Assembly (NCBI RefSeq): GCF_000687555.1
Contig: NZ_JHWJ01000004.1
Coordinates: 1 to 64,000, forward strand
Length of the DNA: 64,000 bases
Reading direction: 5' to 3'
From: [Clostridium] aerotolerans DSM 5434
GTDB taxonomy: Bacteria; Bacillota; Clostridia; Lachnospirales; Lachnospiraceae
The notes beneath the pieces were generated by a model. The model was not told where the DNA came from. It did no database searches and worked only from the letters and a program-made list of their open reading frames with translations. Each line of letters starts with the position of its first letter. Within the stretch, counting starts at the first letter, position 1. Positions 51,952 to 60,935 of the stretch are shown here, in pieces. Position numbers and translations under genes: made by a program.

Positions 51952-52710
51952 ATGTATTTACTGGAAATGAACCACGTGCGAAAATCATTTAACGGCCAGG
52001 AGGTTTTAAAGGATATTTCCCTGTCAGTAAAAGAAGGTGAAATCGTCTCCATCATCGGTCCCTCCGGTTCGGGGAAGTCAACATTGCTTCGCTGTGCTAC
52101 CATGCTGGAACAAATGGATGGGGGAGAGCTGATTTATCTGGGAGAAAAGGCGGCCTGGAATGAGGACGGCGGAACAAGCGTTTATGCAGACAAGGATAAA
52201 TTAAAGAAGATTCAAAAGAATTATGGACTCGTATTTCAGAACTTTCACTTATTCCCTCACATGTCAGTTCTTCAAAATATTATGGACGCACCTCTTCATG
52301 TCCAGAAACGAAACAAGGAAGAGGTTCATGGAGAAGCGGTGAAGCTTTTAAAAAAGATGGGGCTTGAGGATAAGGCAGAAGCGTATCCATGCCAGCTTTC
52401 CGGCGGTCAGTGCCAGAGAGTTGCCATTGCAAGGGCATTGGCGTTAAATCCTAAGATTTTATTTTTTGATGAGCCGACCTCTGCACTGGACCCGGAGCTT
52501 ACTGGTGAGGTGTTAAAGGTGATTCGTTCTCTGGCGGATTTACAGATCACCATGGTCATTGTTACTCATGAGATGGCATTTGCCAGAGATATCTCGGACC
52601 GGGTTATTTTTATGGCTGACGGTGTAATTGTAGAGGAAGGGACACCGGAGGAAGTGTTTTCTTCTTCTAATGTTCGGACTCAGAGTTTTCTTGGGCGTTA
52701 TGGTGAATAA
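51952..52710 (+). CDS. Polar amino-acid ABC transporter ATP-binding protein (GlnQ family)
   Basis: 252 aa from ATG 51952; another ATG directly before it (51949) is only three bases from GGAGG. ATPase motifs: Walker [10 protein letters not shown] near residue 35, signature [14 protein letters not shown], Walker [13 protein letters not shown] and H-loop VTHE. The signature has Cys instead of the common Gln after GGQ. Last gene of the operon, followed by a perfect terminator. Confidence 0.92.
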   Translation: MYLLEMNHVRKSFNGQEVLKDISLSVKEGEIVSIIGPSGSGKSTLLRCATMLEQMDGGELIYLGEKAAWNEDGGTSVYADKDKLKKIQKNYGLVFQNFHLFPHMSVLQNIMDAPLHVQKRNKEEVHGEAVKLLKKMGLEDKAEAYPCQLSGGQCQRVAIARALALNPKILFFDEPTSALDPELTGEVLKVIRSLADLQITMVIVTHEMAFARDISDRVIFMADGVIVEEGTPEEVFSSSNVRTQSFLGRYGE

Positions 52711-52759
52711 TTGTAGTAATATAAGATATCTACTATATAATAAGAGGATTTTAGTAATA

Positions 52760-52795
52760 ACCCTTAAAGCATCTTAATATGAGTGCTTTAAGGGT
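52760..52795 (+). terminator. Terminator of the amino-acid ABC operon
   Basis: ACCCTTAAAGCA (52760-52771) pairs perfectly with TGCTTTAAGGGT (52784-52795) over 12 bp, followed by ATTATTTTA. Confidence 0.88.
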
Positions 52796-53137
52796 ATTAT
52801 TTTACGCTTTAAAACCACAAATGTTTTGTGTTTGCAAGAGTTGATATGCAGTGGTTGGTAAATAGCTTTAATCAGTGCTAAAGGAGATGAAAATATTATT
52901 TATCAGGAATACGCTAGGAGAGAGAATGGTTTGATGGCATTTATTTAGAAAAGTGCAGCTTTGAATACACTTGTTTAGGCAGCCAGATTCAAGCAAATAA
53001 AAAAATGCAAAAAAGCGTTTTAAAGAATTATATCATCAGATTAGTATAAAATGCAGTTTTATATATTTGGTTTTCTTCTGAAGCGCTTACTCTTTAAAGC
53101 TACGAAGAATGTCTTTTATCCGCAAAGGTTTTAATAT
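52796..53137. other. Intergenic region, possible gene relics
   Basis: About 340 bases without intact gene. Short stretches with coding look, such as the frame through 52880-52948 (YQEYARRENGLMAFI then stop), are interrupted by several stops; too little remains to name a family. Confidence 0.35.
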
Positions 53138-53186
53138 AAAAAGACTGGTAAAAGCGTTATAGGTACGGTTCTTTACCAGTCTTTTT
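53138..53186 (-). terminator. Terminator downstream of the surface-protein gene
   Basis: AAAAAGACTGGTAAA (53138-53152) and TTTACCAGTCTTTTT (53172-53186) form a perfect 15-bp stem with built-in A and T runs, so it works in both directions. It lies 85 bases beyond the stop of the - strand gene. Confidence 0.85.
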
Positions 53187-53270
53187 AAAGTAAATAAACA
53201 ATTAAATTAACGTGCATAAAACGAGAACATATATGTTAATAGGCTTAATTTGTTATGCTTGCGATATTTT

Positions 53271-54764
53271 CTAATTATCTACTCGTACATATATATGATA
53301 TATTTTACCATTAAGAACAGCTTGGACGATGGCTAGACCTTTGTTTACCCCTGTTACCTCTCCATCGGCTGATATTGCAGCAATACTATTATCAAGAGAT
53401 TTCCAAGTTACATTACCTGCATTATCAGTTAGATAGAGTTTTGTTTTTTCGTTTTGTTTCAGATGGACTGCGAGTCGCAATTTATCGGCGTTTTTAACGA
53501 CCTTTACCGGGATATAATCCATAAAAGTGCCATCTTCGCTTTTTGCATAAATATTTGTGGTACCTTCGGTGACTGCGGTTACCTTTCCCTTGTTATCTAC
53601 GGTAGCGACAGACTCATTAGTAGAACTCCAAGTATAGTTTGAATTATTATCTAAGTTGTATGATGTACTAAGTTGAACAGTTTCGCCCGTATTTAATAAT
53701 ACTGATAATAAGAGAGGGTCTGCTTGCGGAATAGTAACAGATACCTCGTTTGAATTAGAACTTTCAACGCCATTTATAATTGCTGATACAACATAATATC
53801 GTGTATCACCAGCTTTAATATTAGTATCCGTATAGCCAGTTGTGTTAGTAGTATTTAGTGTAGTAAAAACTCCACTAGGCGAAGTAGACCATTTTACGTT
53901 ATAGCTTGTTGCCCCATTAATAGCATCCCAATTCAAAGATACAGTCGAATCGGTTGCTGCGGCGGTTAAATTGAATGGGGAAGTAGGAGCATTTTGAATA
54001 GTAACAGATATCTCGTTAGAATTTGGACTTTCAACCCCATTTACAATAGCTGATACTACGTAATAATAAGTTTTGCCAGCGTTAACAGCTTGATCTGAAT
54101 AAGTTGAATCTGTTGTGGTGTAATTTGAAGTATAAGGACCTCCTGAAGTAGTTGCTATTTTTATATTATAACTTGTTGCACCATCCACAGCATCCCATTT
54201 TAATACTGCACGAGAATCGACTTCTGATCCAGTTAAATTCATTGGTAGGTTATAGTCTACCAAATAACCAGTAGCATCTATGTCTATTGCATCAACATCA
54301 TAACATGTTGATCCAACATAAGGAGAGTTTATGACAACTTCGTGGACCTTTAAATCCAGACCGGTTTTTTCATATACAATCACTTGAGGGCTCTTTGAAT
54401 TATATGGATTATAAGAATTTGTATTTCCATCAATAGTTACATTTACTTGGGTTGGTCTATTAGTATCATACCATCCTATTATTCGTAGTTTCGTTCCATA
54501 AAATTTAAACCTGCACGTAGCGTTTTTGTCACTGGTTGGTTGACTAGTCCCTCCCCATAAACGAGAATCGTTGGCTAGAAATCCCCAAGTACCAGTCATA
54601 TGAATATTAGATTGACCCGCTGGATCATATCTACTCCATCCTGCCTCTGGGGTAGTTAACTTGCTACCTACTGTTGCTGCAAAAGTAATGGTACTCCCAA
54701 AAGTAATAACAAATAAAACACTTAGTAACAACATTCCAAAAAACTTGTTTTTTAATAACTTCAT
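53271..54764 (-). CDS. Secreted surface protein with two FN3 and two Big2-like domains
   Basis: 497 aa from ATG 54764 behind GGAGGATTAGTG. Sec signal peptide (about 1-30, FAA cleavage region). Residues about 35-165 form a beta-rich domain like those that bind carbohydrate (WGGTSQPTSDKNATCRFKFYGTK, VNVTIDGN). Two FN3 domains follow (about 170-255 and 260-345), very alike (DGATSYNIKIATTSG and NGATSYNVKWSTSPSG). Two Big2-like Ig domains then end the protein (VATVDNKGKVTAVTEGTTNI; IAAISADGEVTGVNKGLAIV). No LPXTG or S-layer motif, so it may be released or bind glycans. Its leader carries an attenuator-like hairpin. Confidence 0.85.
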   Translation of the reverse strand: MKLLKNKFFGMLLLSVLFVITFGSTITFAATVGSKLTTPEAGWSRYDPAGQSNIHMTGTWGFLANDSRLWGGTSQPTSDKNATCRFKFYGTKLRIIGWYDTNRPTQVNVTIDGNTNSYNPYNSKSPQVIVYEKTGLDLKVHEVVINSPYVGSTCYDVDAIDIDATGYLVDYNLPMNLTGSEVDSRAVLKWDAVDGATSYNIKIATTSGGPYTSNYTTTDSTYSDQAVNAGKTYYYVVSAIVNGVESPNSNEISVTIQNAPTSPFNLTAAATDSTVSLNWDAINGATSYNVKWSTSPSGVFTTLNTTNTTGYTDTNIKAGDTRYYVVSAIINGVESSNSNEVSVTIPQADPLLLSVLLNTGETVQLSTSYNLDNNSNYTWSSTNESVATVDNKGKVTAVTEGTTNIYAKSEDGTFMDYIPVKVVKNADKLRLAVHLKQNEKTKLYLTDNAGNVTWKSLDNSIAAISADGEVTGVNKGLAIVQAVLNGKIYHIYVRVDN

Positions 54765-54806
54765 CACTAATCCTCCATTTTTATATCAATATCTCTACTT
54801 AGGTGG

Positions 54807-54919
54807 AAAAAACAGAAAAACCAGTCTCAACAAAAAATTTTGATTAACTGGTTTAAGAATATATTTCATTCACCTCCCTAGTTGCAAACTTCATCCCTAA
54901 GCACTGGAAAATTATACCA
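54807..54919 (-). promoter_or_regulatory. Promoter plus attenuator-like hairpin ahead of the surface-protein gene
   Basis: On the - strand an extended -10 TGG-TATAAT lies at 54919-54911. About 55 bases into the transcript AAACCAGT (54854-54847) pairs with ACTGGTTT (54825-54818), followed by TTCTGTTTTTT (to 54807). That is an intrinsic terminator 43 bases before the start codon. Between promoter and hairpin lies a full Shine-Dalgarno GGGAGGTGA with short frames behind it, including a 13-codon ORF whose TAA overlaps the stem. Conditional termination is likely; the signal is unknown. Confidence 0.55.
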
Positions 54920-55512
54920 TAATTTTGTATAAAGGGGTATTTATATAACCCATATTTTTTTAGTATAAACAACTATAAAAAAGTAAGTTGGTATTTGTAT
55001 GCTGTCTATCGAGGGGTAAATATGAAAGTGGTGTTAAATCTATTTTTGGTATCGTAAGATACTACCATATAAATGTAATATGCAATATCCATGAGCAGAG
55101 GTGAACTTCTCTAGAGTACATAGTAACTAAGACCCACGAGATAAATATTGTTCTAATGATTAGTAGGGACAATCATTTATATTTATCGTTATGCACTGGG
55201 ACGACTCAACTTGTAAAAAAGTAGGTATATAAGAACTTGGAAATTCCAAAATGTCATGGATGTATTTACAGCAAGATATGACTACGCATAGAACCATAAT
55301 AAGAATGTTAGTATTTTAAAGTATATTTTGACTGTATTTAGGTGGTAAGGGTAATGGGATAAATAGCCTCAAAACCTCAATTTAATCGAAAGACTACCAA
55401 TTTTAGGTAATAATTAAATTTACTTAAGAAAAAAGAAAAAGATTTTTCACAATCAGATGTTATACTAAAAGCGAAATCATAGGTGATTGAAAAAAGAAAG
55501 AAGAGGATGCTT
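54920..55512. other. AT-rich intergenic region
   Basis: About 590 bases with no supported gene, RNA or repeat. A weak -10 (TATACT near 55460) could serve the lipoprotein gene at 55513. Confidence 0.4.
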
Positions 55513-56151
55513 ATGAAGAAAACTTTGATTGCAGCATTGGTTCTCTGTGCTGCCCTTGTATTTACGGCCTGTGGGAAAAAAGCAAGTCAGACACAAAATA
55601 CCGGAACGACTGCTGAGACCAAAAGCACGGAGACAACGGCCCAGGTAAGCACAGAGGCTCCGGGAAGTACCGGGGAATTTAAGATATTGACTGGCAAGGT
55701 GGTAAGTGTTACCGATAACATGAAAGGCATTACCATAGCAAACGGCAGTGCCCAGACCGTTCTTGATCTAAACGACGCGGCGGTTGAAACATCATATGCC
55801 TTAGACCAGGGAGTAGAGGTATCCGTAGTCTATAAAGGAGAGATTTCTGGGACAGATGCAAAAAATGCCAAGATTCTTCTTGTATTAGATGCACAGGAGA
55901 ACATGAAGACTCTGGAGGCCACCGGAACGGTTGCTGACCAGGCGATGAGCACCTTTACCATTAAGACGGAAGATGGCAAAGAGTTAAGCTTTATGAAGAA
56001 TAATGCAGAAGGTCTTGATTCTGATGTTTTAGGAAAGGCAGATGATGACAGCAACGGAAGTAAGGCAAAGGTGAAGGTGACCTATGTATCGGTTACTTAT
56101 GACGCTGGAAGCATATCCAATTACCCATTAAAGGTAGAAGCTGCCAAGTAA
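55513..56151 (+). CDS. Hypothetical lipoprotein
   Basis: 212 aa from ATG 55513 behind AAGAGG; the frame is open further upstream (TTG 55483) but that part has no ribosome binding site. Lipobox FTAC near residue 20, then a Thr/Glu/Ser-rich linker to about 55. The mature part is beta-rich with two similar halves (KILTGKVVSVTDNMKGITIANG and LEATGTVADQAMSTFTIKTEDG), like two OB- or DUF5666-type barrels. Surface-anchored; function unknown. Confidence 0.75.
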   Translation: MKKTLIAALVLCAALVFTACGKKASQTQNTGTTAETKSTETTAQVSTEAPGSTGEFKILTGKVVSVTDNMKGITIANGSAQTVLDLNDAAVETSYALDQGVEVSVVYKGEISGTDAKNAKILLVLDAQENMKTLEATGTVADQAMSTFTIKTEDGKELSFMKNNAEGLDSDVLGKADDDSNGSKAKVKVTYVSVTYDAGSISNYPLKVEAAK

Positions 56152-56168
56152 GAATGAAGATTCCAGGA

Positions 56169-56221
56169 AAATCCCGGATGGGCATGGCTTTTTTGATAAA
56201 AGGCTTGCAAATTCGGGATTT
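56169..56221 (+). terminator. Terminator after the lipoprotein gene
   Basis: AAAATCCCG and CGGGATTTT form the outer stem of a longer hairpin 18 bases after the stop. A second small hairpin GGTC-CAAT-GACC followed by eight T lies at 56254-56273. Confidence 0.6.
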
Positions 56222-56302
56222 TCATGTAAAATAAGAGAGATGACAAAGTGAGGGGTCCAATGACCTTTTTTTTATGTAATAGGAAATAACACCCTATAAC
56301 AT

Positions 56303-56451
56303 AAAAAAAGCCCTGCCGGGCGGGAGGCGCATGACGCTCTAATTGTAGATTGTCACTAACGTGCCAGCGCGTCAGCGCTAGAGTCTGGCGAGCCAGACTC
56401 TTTATTTTGGTTATTTTAATTAATACGCAGATCACAGAAAGGAAATTAAAG
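56303..56451 (+). promoter_or_regulatory. Structured GC-rich leader of the ABC-F gene
   Basis: Contains GGGAGG followed by a minimal ORF ATG-ACG-CTC-TAA (56331-56342), the hairpin AGCGC-GTCA-GCGCT, and AGAGTCTGG (56380-56388) / CCAGACTCT (56393-56401) followed by TTATTTTGG, a terminator-like hairpin 50 bases before the ABC-F start. TGACGC of the mini-ORF can also pair with GCGTCA near 56369. On the - strand GCCC-GGCA-GGGC plus seven T (56321-56303) is a separate terminator-like hairpin. ABC-F genes are often controlled by such leaders. Confidence 0.5.
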
Positions 56452-58092
56452 ATGATTAGTGCACATAACGTAACATTAAGAATCGGGAAGAAGGCTTTGT
56501 TTGAGGATGTAAACATTAAGTTTACAGAAGGAAACTGCTACGGCTTAATCGGCGCCAATGGAGCCGGTAAATCCACATTCCTTAAGATTCTTTCCGGTGA
56601 ACTGGAGACTACGGTCGGAGATATTGTTATAACACCAGGACAAAGACTATCCTTCTTAAAGCAGGATCATTTTAAATATGATGAATTCCAGGTACTTGAT
56701 ACCGTTATTATGGGTAATACCAGACTTTATGAGATCATGAAGGAAAAGGATGCCATCTATATGAAGGAAGACTTCACCGACGAAGACGGCATCAAAGCAG
56801 CAGATTTAGAAGGTGAATTCGCTGCTATGAACGGATGGGAAGCAGAGTCTGACGCTGCCAACCTTTTAAATGGACTTGGTATTGAAACTGATTTACATTA
56901 TAAATATATGAGAGAGTTAAACGGTGCGGAGAAGGTTAAGGTTCTTCTTGCCCAGGCACTCTTTGGCAATCCTGATATTCTTCTTTTGGACGAGCCGACC
57001 AACCATTTGGACTTAGACGCCATTGCCTGGTTGGAAGAGTTCCTTATTAACTTTGAGAATACCGTAATCGTAGTATCCCATGACCGTTATTTCTTAAATA
57101 AGGTTTGTACCCATATCGCTGATATTGATTACAGCAAGATTCAGCTTTACGCTGGAAACTATGATTTCTGGTATGAGTCCAGTCAGCTTATGGTGAAGCA
57201 GATGAAGGAATCAAACCGCAAGAAGGAAGAGAAGATCAAAGAACTTCAGGAATTCGTTCAGCGATTCTCCGCCAATGCTTCCAAATCAAAGCAGGCGACT
57301 TCCAGAAAGCGTGCCCTTGAAAAGATCGAGTTAGATGACATTAAGCCATCCAGCCGTAAATATCCATACATTGATTTCCGTCCTGCCCGTGAGATTGGAA
57401 ATGAGGTTTTATCTGTAACCAATCTTTCTAAGACTATTGATGGAGTTAAGATTCTTGATAATCTTTCCTTTACCATTAACCGTGAGGATAAAGTGGCTCT
57501 TGTAGGACCAAATGAACTTGCAAAAACCATTTTATTTAAGATTCTTGCAGGTGAGATGGAGCCTGATGAGGGTGAATATAAGTGGGGAATTACGACGAGT
57601 CAAAGTTATTTCCCTAAGGATAACACAGCAGAATTTGATAACGATGATACCATCGCTGACTGGCTGACCCAGTACTCTCCAGAAAAGGATGCAACCTATG
57701 TTCGTGGCTTCCTTGGACGTATGCTCTTTGCAGGAGAAGACGGCGTAAAGAAGGTAAAGGTATTATCCGGAGGTGAGAAGGTTCGTTGTATGCTTTCAAA
57801 GCTCATGATCTCTGCTTCCAATGTACTTCTGTTGGACGAGCCGACGGACCACCTGGACATGGAATCCATTACCGCTTTAAACAACAGCCTTATCAAATTC
57901 CCGGGAGTGATTCTTTTCTCATCCCGTGACCACCAGATCGTACAGACAACAGCCAACCGTATTATGGAAATCGTAAATGGTCAGCTGATTGATAAGATTA
58001 CTACCTATGACGAATATCTTGAAAGTGATGAAATGGCTCGTAAGAGACAGGTATTTACTTTAACAGAAGAGCAGTCACAAGAGAATCAATAA
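56452..58092 (+). CDS. ABC-F family ATPase, YkpA/YbiT-like
   Basis: 546 aa ribosome-associated ATPase with two NBDs and no membrane part. NBD1: Walker A GANGAGKS (34-41), Walker B DILLLDEPTNHLD, switch VSHDRYFL; but the signature is ELNGAEKV rather than LSGGEK. The interdomain linker carries many Lys (about 235-300). NBD2: Walker A is GPNELAKT, as in YkpA-type proteins, signature LSGGEKVR, Walker B LLLDEPTDHLD, and the switch His is replaced (SSRDHQ). The upstream open frame to 56350 is leader sequence; ATG 56452 follows AAAGGAAATTAAAG. Likely translation factor rather than drug exporter. Confidence 0.88.
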   Translation: MISAHNVTLRIGKKALFEDVNIKFTEGNCYGLIGANGAGKSTFLKILSGELETTVGDIVITPGQRLSFLKQDHFKYDEFQVLDTVIMGNTRLYEIMKEKDAIYMKEDFTDEDGIKAADLEGEFAAMNGWEAESDAANLLNGLGIETDLHYKYMRELNGAEKVKVLLAQALFGNPDILLLDEPTNHLDLDAIAWLEEFLINFENTVIVVSHDRYFLNKVCTHIADIDYSKIQLYAGNYDFWYESSQLMVKQMKESNRKKEEKIKELQEFVQRFSANASKSKQATSRKRALEKIELDDIKPSSRKYPYIDFRPAREIGNEVLSVTNLSKTIDGVKILDNLSFTINREDKVALVGPNELAKTILFKILAGEMEPDEGEYKWGITTSQSYFPKDNTAEFDNDDTIADWLTQYSPEKDATYVRGFLGRMLFAGEDGVKKVKVLSGGEKVRCMLSKLMISASNVLLLDEPTDHLDMESITALNNSLIKFPGVILFSSRDHQIVQTTANRIMEIVNGQLIDKITTYDEYLESDEMARKRQVFTLTEEQSQENQ

Positions 58093-58116
58093 ACCAAATG
58101 GTTTACATGAAAGTGG

Positions 58117-58150
58117 AGCAGCCTGGCTAATTCTGAGCCAGGCTGCTTTC
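58117..58150 (+). terminator. Terminator of the ABC-F gene
   Basis: AGCAGCCTGGCT and AGCCAGGCTGCT form a perfect 12-bp stem with a seven-base loop, followed by TTTCT. Confidence 0.88.
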
Positions 58151-58378
58151 TGCTATATTGCTAATCTTAAGTCTACGCTGCTGTGTTCAGCGAGTGGTCA
58201 TGATTTATGCAGCTGAGAAAGCTTTCAAAGTAAATACGGGGATAAGCCTGACCAGAGTGTGTAGAGGGTCTTAATAATTCATATTATTTACATTTAGTAG
58301 TTTCCCAAGTATCAGAAAAATAGTATGATAGAAGAAAAGGCGGGGGAATATAACCCAACGAAAGGATTTGAAATTACG

Positions 58379-59380
58379 ATGGTTACGATGGAAGAGGTTG
58401 CTAAGGCTGCACATGTGTCGCGCGCCACTGTATCAAGAGTATTATCGAATCACCCATCAATTAAGATGGAAACACGGAGTAATGTTATGTATTGGGTAAA
58501 AAAGCTGGGATATGAGCCAAATCAGGTGGCACAGAGTCTGGCCGGAAACAGGACAAACATCATCGGAGTATTATTTTCCGATTTATCAAACCCACTGTAT
58601 GCATCTCTTATGGCAGCTATTGTGCATGAAGCAGAAAAATATGGTTATAATGTAATCTTAGGTGATGCACAGAGAGAAAAGGCAAGGGAAGTCAATATCA
58701 TCAACGGCTTTAAACGGCGCAAAGTGGATGGAATCATAGTAAGACCCATAGGAACTCCCAACAAAAAAGTCTACAGCGGAATCAATATCCCCATGGTCAG
58801 TCTTTTTAAACAGACGGAAAAAAAGAATATTATCATCAGTTCTGAAATGGGAGGCATTCAGGTCGCAAAACATTTTCTGGAACTGGGCCATAAGAATGTT
58901 GGTTATATAGGCCCTTTAAAATCACTGGCTGGAAATAACAAATTGCAGGGGTTTCGATCGGAATTTGAAAAATACGGAATAAAACTTAAAGCTGTGCTTG
59001 AATGCAATCAGCATGAAACAGCAGAAAACCAGAAGTCTTTTGAAATCATCAATCAGTATTTTGAAACACACAACCCGGCAAAAATAACAGCCTGGTTCGC
59101 TCATAGTGATCTGGTAGCCAGTGATGTCATACGGTCATTGGCGAAACATGATATTCAAGTTCCAAGAGATGTAATTGTCTGCGGCTATAATAATACTCTC
59201 TTAGCTAAAAAAATGATTCCCACGTTATCCTCAGTTGCTTCCCCTATTGAAGAACTTGCAGAAAATGCCGTAAGTATGCTGATTAATGAAATTAATGGCA
59301 GCAATGAAGAAACGGAAGTAATCGATCTATATCCGAGACTGATCGTACGGGAGTCAACTTCCAAAGGATTATATAAATAG
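58379..59380 (+). CDS. LacI family transcriptional regulator
   Basis: 333 aa from ATG 58379; the frame is open back to 58325, but the family N-terminus MVTMEEVAKAAHVSRATVSRVL starts here (ATG 58388 is an alternative). Helix-turn-helix at about 5-25, then the hinge (NQVAQSLAGNRTNIIGVLFSDL) and a periplasmic-binding-like effector domain. It lies directly upstream of a PTS/glycoside-hydrolase operon and probably represses it through the palindrome at 59475-59488. The effector is probably a phosphorylated sugar taken up by that PTS. Confidence 0.9.
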   Translation: MVTMEEVAKAAHVSRATVSRVLSNHPSIKMETRSNVMYWVKKLGYEPNQVAQSLAGNRTNIIGVLFSDLSNPLYASLMAAIVHEAEKYGYNVILGDAQREKAREVNIINGFKRRKVDGIIVRPIGTPNKKVYSGINIPMVSLFKQTEKKNIIISSEMGGIQVAKHFLELGHKNVGYIGPLKSLAGNNKLQGFRSEFEKYGIKLKAVLECNQHETAENQKSFEIINQYFETHNPAKITAWFAHSDLVASDVIRSLAKHDIQVPRDVIVCGYNNTLLAKKMIPTLSSVASPIEELAENAVSMLINEINGSNEETEVIDLYPRLIVRESTSKGLYK

Positions 59381-59432
59381 CACAAATAAATGTTTCAAAA
59401 AACATCATTATGCATAAAAATCACAAGATGGC

Positions 59433-59488
59433 TTGACACGTGACTGCGAATGTTATATTCTTAATACATATTAATGAACGCGCGTACA
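59433..59488 (+). promoter_or_regulatory. PTS operon promoter with LacI-type operator
   Basis: TTGACA (59433-59438), a 15-bp spacer and TATATT (59454-59459). Just downstream TGAACGCGCGTACA (59475-59488) is a 14-bp palindrome with one symmetric mismatch pair and a central CG, the usual LacI-family operator form. Its position after the start site would block elongation or escape. Confidence 0.7.
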
Positions 59489-59515
59489 TTGTTGCATTAA
59501 ATAAAGGAGGATAAC

Positions 59516-60916
59516 ATGAGCAAAGAGAGACAGACAGCAGAACAGATCTTAGATCATATTGGTGGCCAGGATAATATTATCAGCGCAGAGCATTGTGCCA
59601 CAAGATTAAGGCTTATCCTTAAGGATGAGACGAAGTATAATAAAAAAGAGATAGAGAACATTGATGGAGTTAAAGGCAGTTTCCTTGCCTCTGGTCAGCA
59701 TCAGATTATTTTGGGAACGGGTTTTGTAAATAAGGTGTATGCAGAGTTTATGGATATCACCAAATTAAAAACTGCAGATTCAGATAGCTCAAAAGAGAAG
59801 AACAGGGCAGATGGTGCTAAAGTAGATCGTAAAACTGCTCCAATGAACCCATTTCAAAAGGCATCCAGAATGCTTGGCGATGTATTTTTGCCAATTATAC
59901 CTATATTAGTTGCAACCGGACTTTTTATGGGTCTTCGAAGTCTTCTTACCAATCTTGGAGTGGAATTCGACCCCACATTATTGAAGTTGTCACAGGTACT
60001 GATTGATACGGCATTTGCTTTCCTGCCGGCGCTTGTTACTTATTCTGTAATGAAAAGATCGGGTGCGTCACCGGCACTGGGAATTGTAATCGGTCTTATG
60101 CTGGTAGCGCCTCAGCTTCCTAACGCCAATCAGGTGGCTTCCGGAGCGGTAGAACCCATTTTCTTAAATCTTCTTGGTTTAAGCATACCGATTATTGGTT
60201 ATCAGGGGTCTGTTCTCCCGGCTTTAATCTTAGGTGTGATTTCTGCCAAGATTGAAAAGGGACTTAGAAAAGTTGTACCTGATGTATTAGATTTGATTGT
60301 TACCCCATTTGTTACACTTCTCTCAAGCTTGGTAATCGGTCTTGTTGTCATCGGTCCGATTATGCATATGGTTGAAAAAGGTCTTGTAGAAGCGATTTCA
60401 TTTTTGATGAACATTCCATTTGGACTGGGAGGCTTTATCGTCGGCGGTCTTCAGCAGGCGGTGGTAATTACGGGGCTTCACCATACCTTTAAGGCACTTG
60501 AGGTTGAACTGCTGGCCAATACGGGTGCTAACCCATTCAATGCTCTGGTCTGCGGAGCCATCGTAGCTCAGGCAGCAGCAGGTATTGCAGCGGCCTTAAA
60601 AACAAAAAATAAAAAACAGAAGTCCCTGTACTTCTCCTCTGTAGTGCCTGCATTCTTAGGAATCACAGAGCCATTGATCTTTGGTGGAAACTTACCGAGA
60701 CTTATTCCATTTATCTGCGGATGTGTCGGTGGTGCGTTTGCAGGTATGTTCTCATCAATTATGGGGCTGGCTGGAACAGGAATGTCCATTACGGCATTGC
60801 CTGGAGCGTTACTGTATCTTAACGGGCAGCTTGGAACTTATGTCATAGCATGTGCCATCGGTTTTGCAGTGGCATTTATATTGACCTATGTATTTTATAA
60901 ACCAGAAGAAGAATAA
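59516..60916 (+). CDS. PTS sugar transporter, EIIBC (glucose/sucrose superfamily)
   Basis: 466 aa. The N-terminal EIIB domain (about 1-90) has the phospho-Cys in AEHCATRLRL. A linker and about ten membrane helices of the EIIC domain follow, with GLHHTFKALEVELLANTG and GITEPLIFGGNLPRLIPF, the latter being the conserved (G)ITEP-type substrate motif. No EIIA domain is attached or adjacent, so a EIIA from elsewhere must serve. It imports and phosphorylates a sugar that the next two gene products would process. Family resemblance (sucrose/trehalose/beta-glucoside group) does not fix the sugar. Confidence 0.9.
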   Translation: MSKERQTAEQILDHIGGQDNIISAEHCATRLRLILKDETKYNKKEIENIDGVKGSFLASGQHQIILGTGFVNKVYAEFMDITKLKTADSDSSKEKNRADGAKVDRKTAPMNPFQKASRMLGDVFLPIIPILVATGLFMGLRSLLTNLGVEFDPTLLKLSQVLIDTAFAFLPALVTYSVMKRSGASPALGIVIGLMLVAPQLPNANQVASGAVEPIFLNLLGLSIPIIGYQGSVLPALILGVISAKIEKGLRKVVPDVLDLIVTPFVTLLSSLVIGLVVIGPIMHMVEKGLVEAISFLMNIPFGLGGFIVGGLQQAVVITGLHHTFKALEVELLANTGANPFNALVCGAIVAQAAAGIAAALKTKNKKQKSLYFSSVVPAFLGITEPLIFGGNLPRLIPFICGCVGGAFAGMFSSIMGLAGTGMSITALPGALLYLNGQLGTYVIACAIGFAVAFILTYVFYKPEEE

Positions 60917-60935
60917 TTAAAAAATAAGGAGTATC

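Noticed and set aside
54785-55512. c-di-GMP riboswitch controlling the surface protein
   Set aside because: I looked for the GEMM-I and GEMM-II conserved cores on the - strand and found none. The leader before the hairpin is only about 50 bases.
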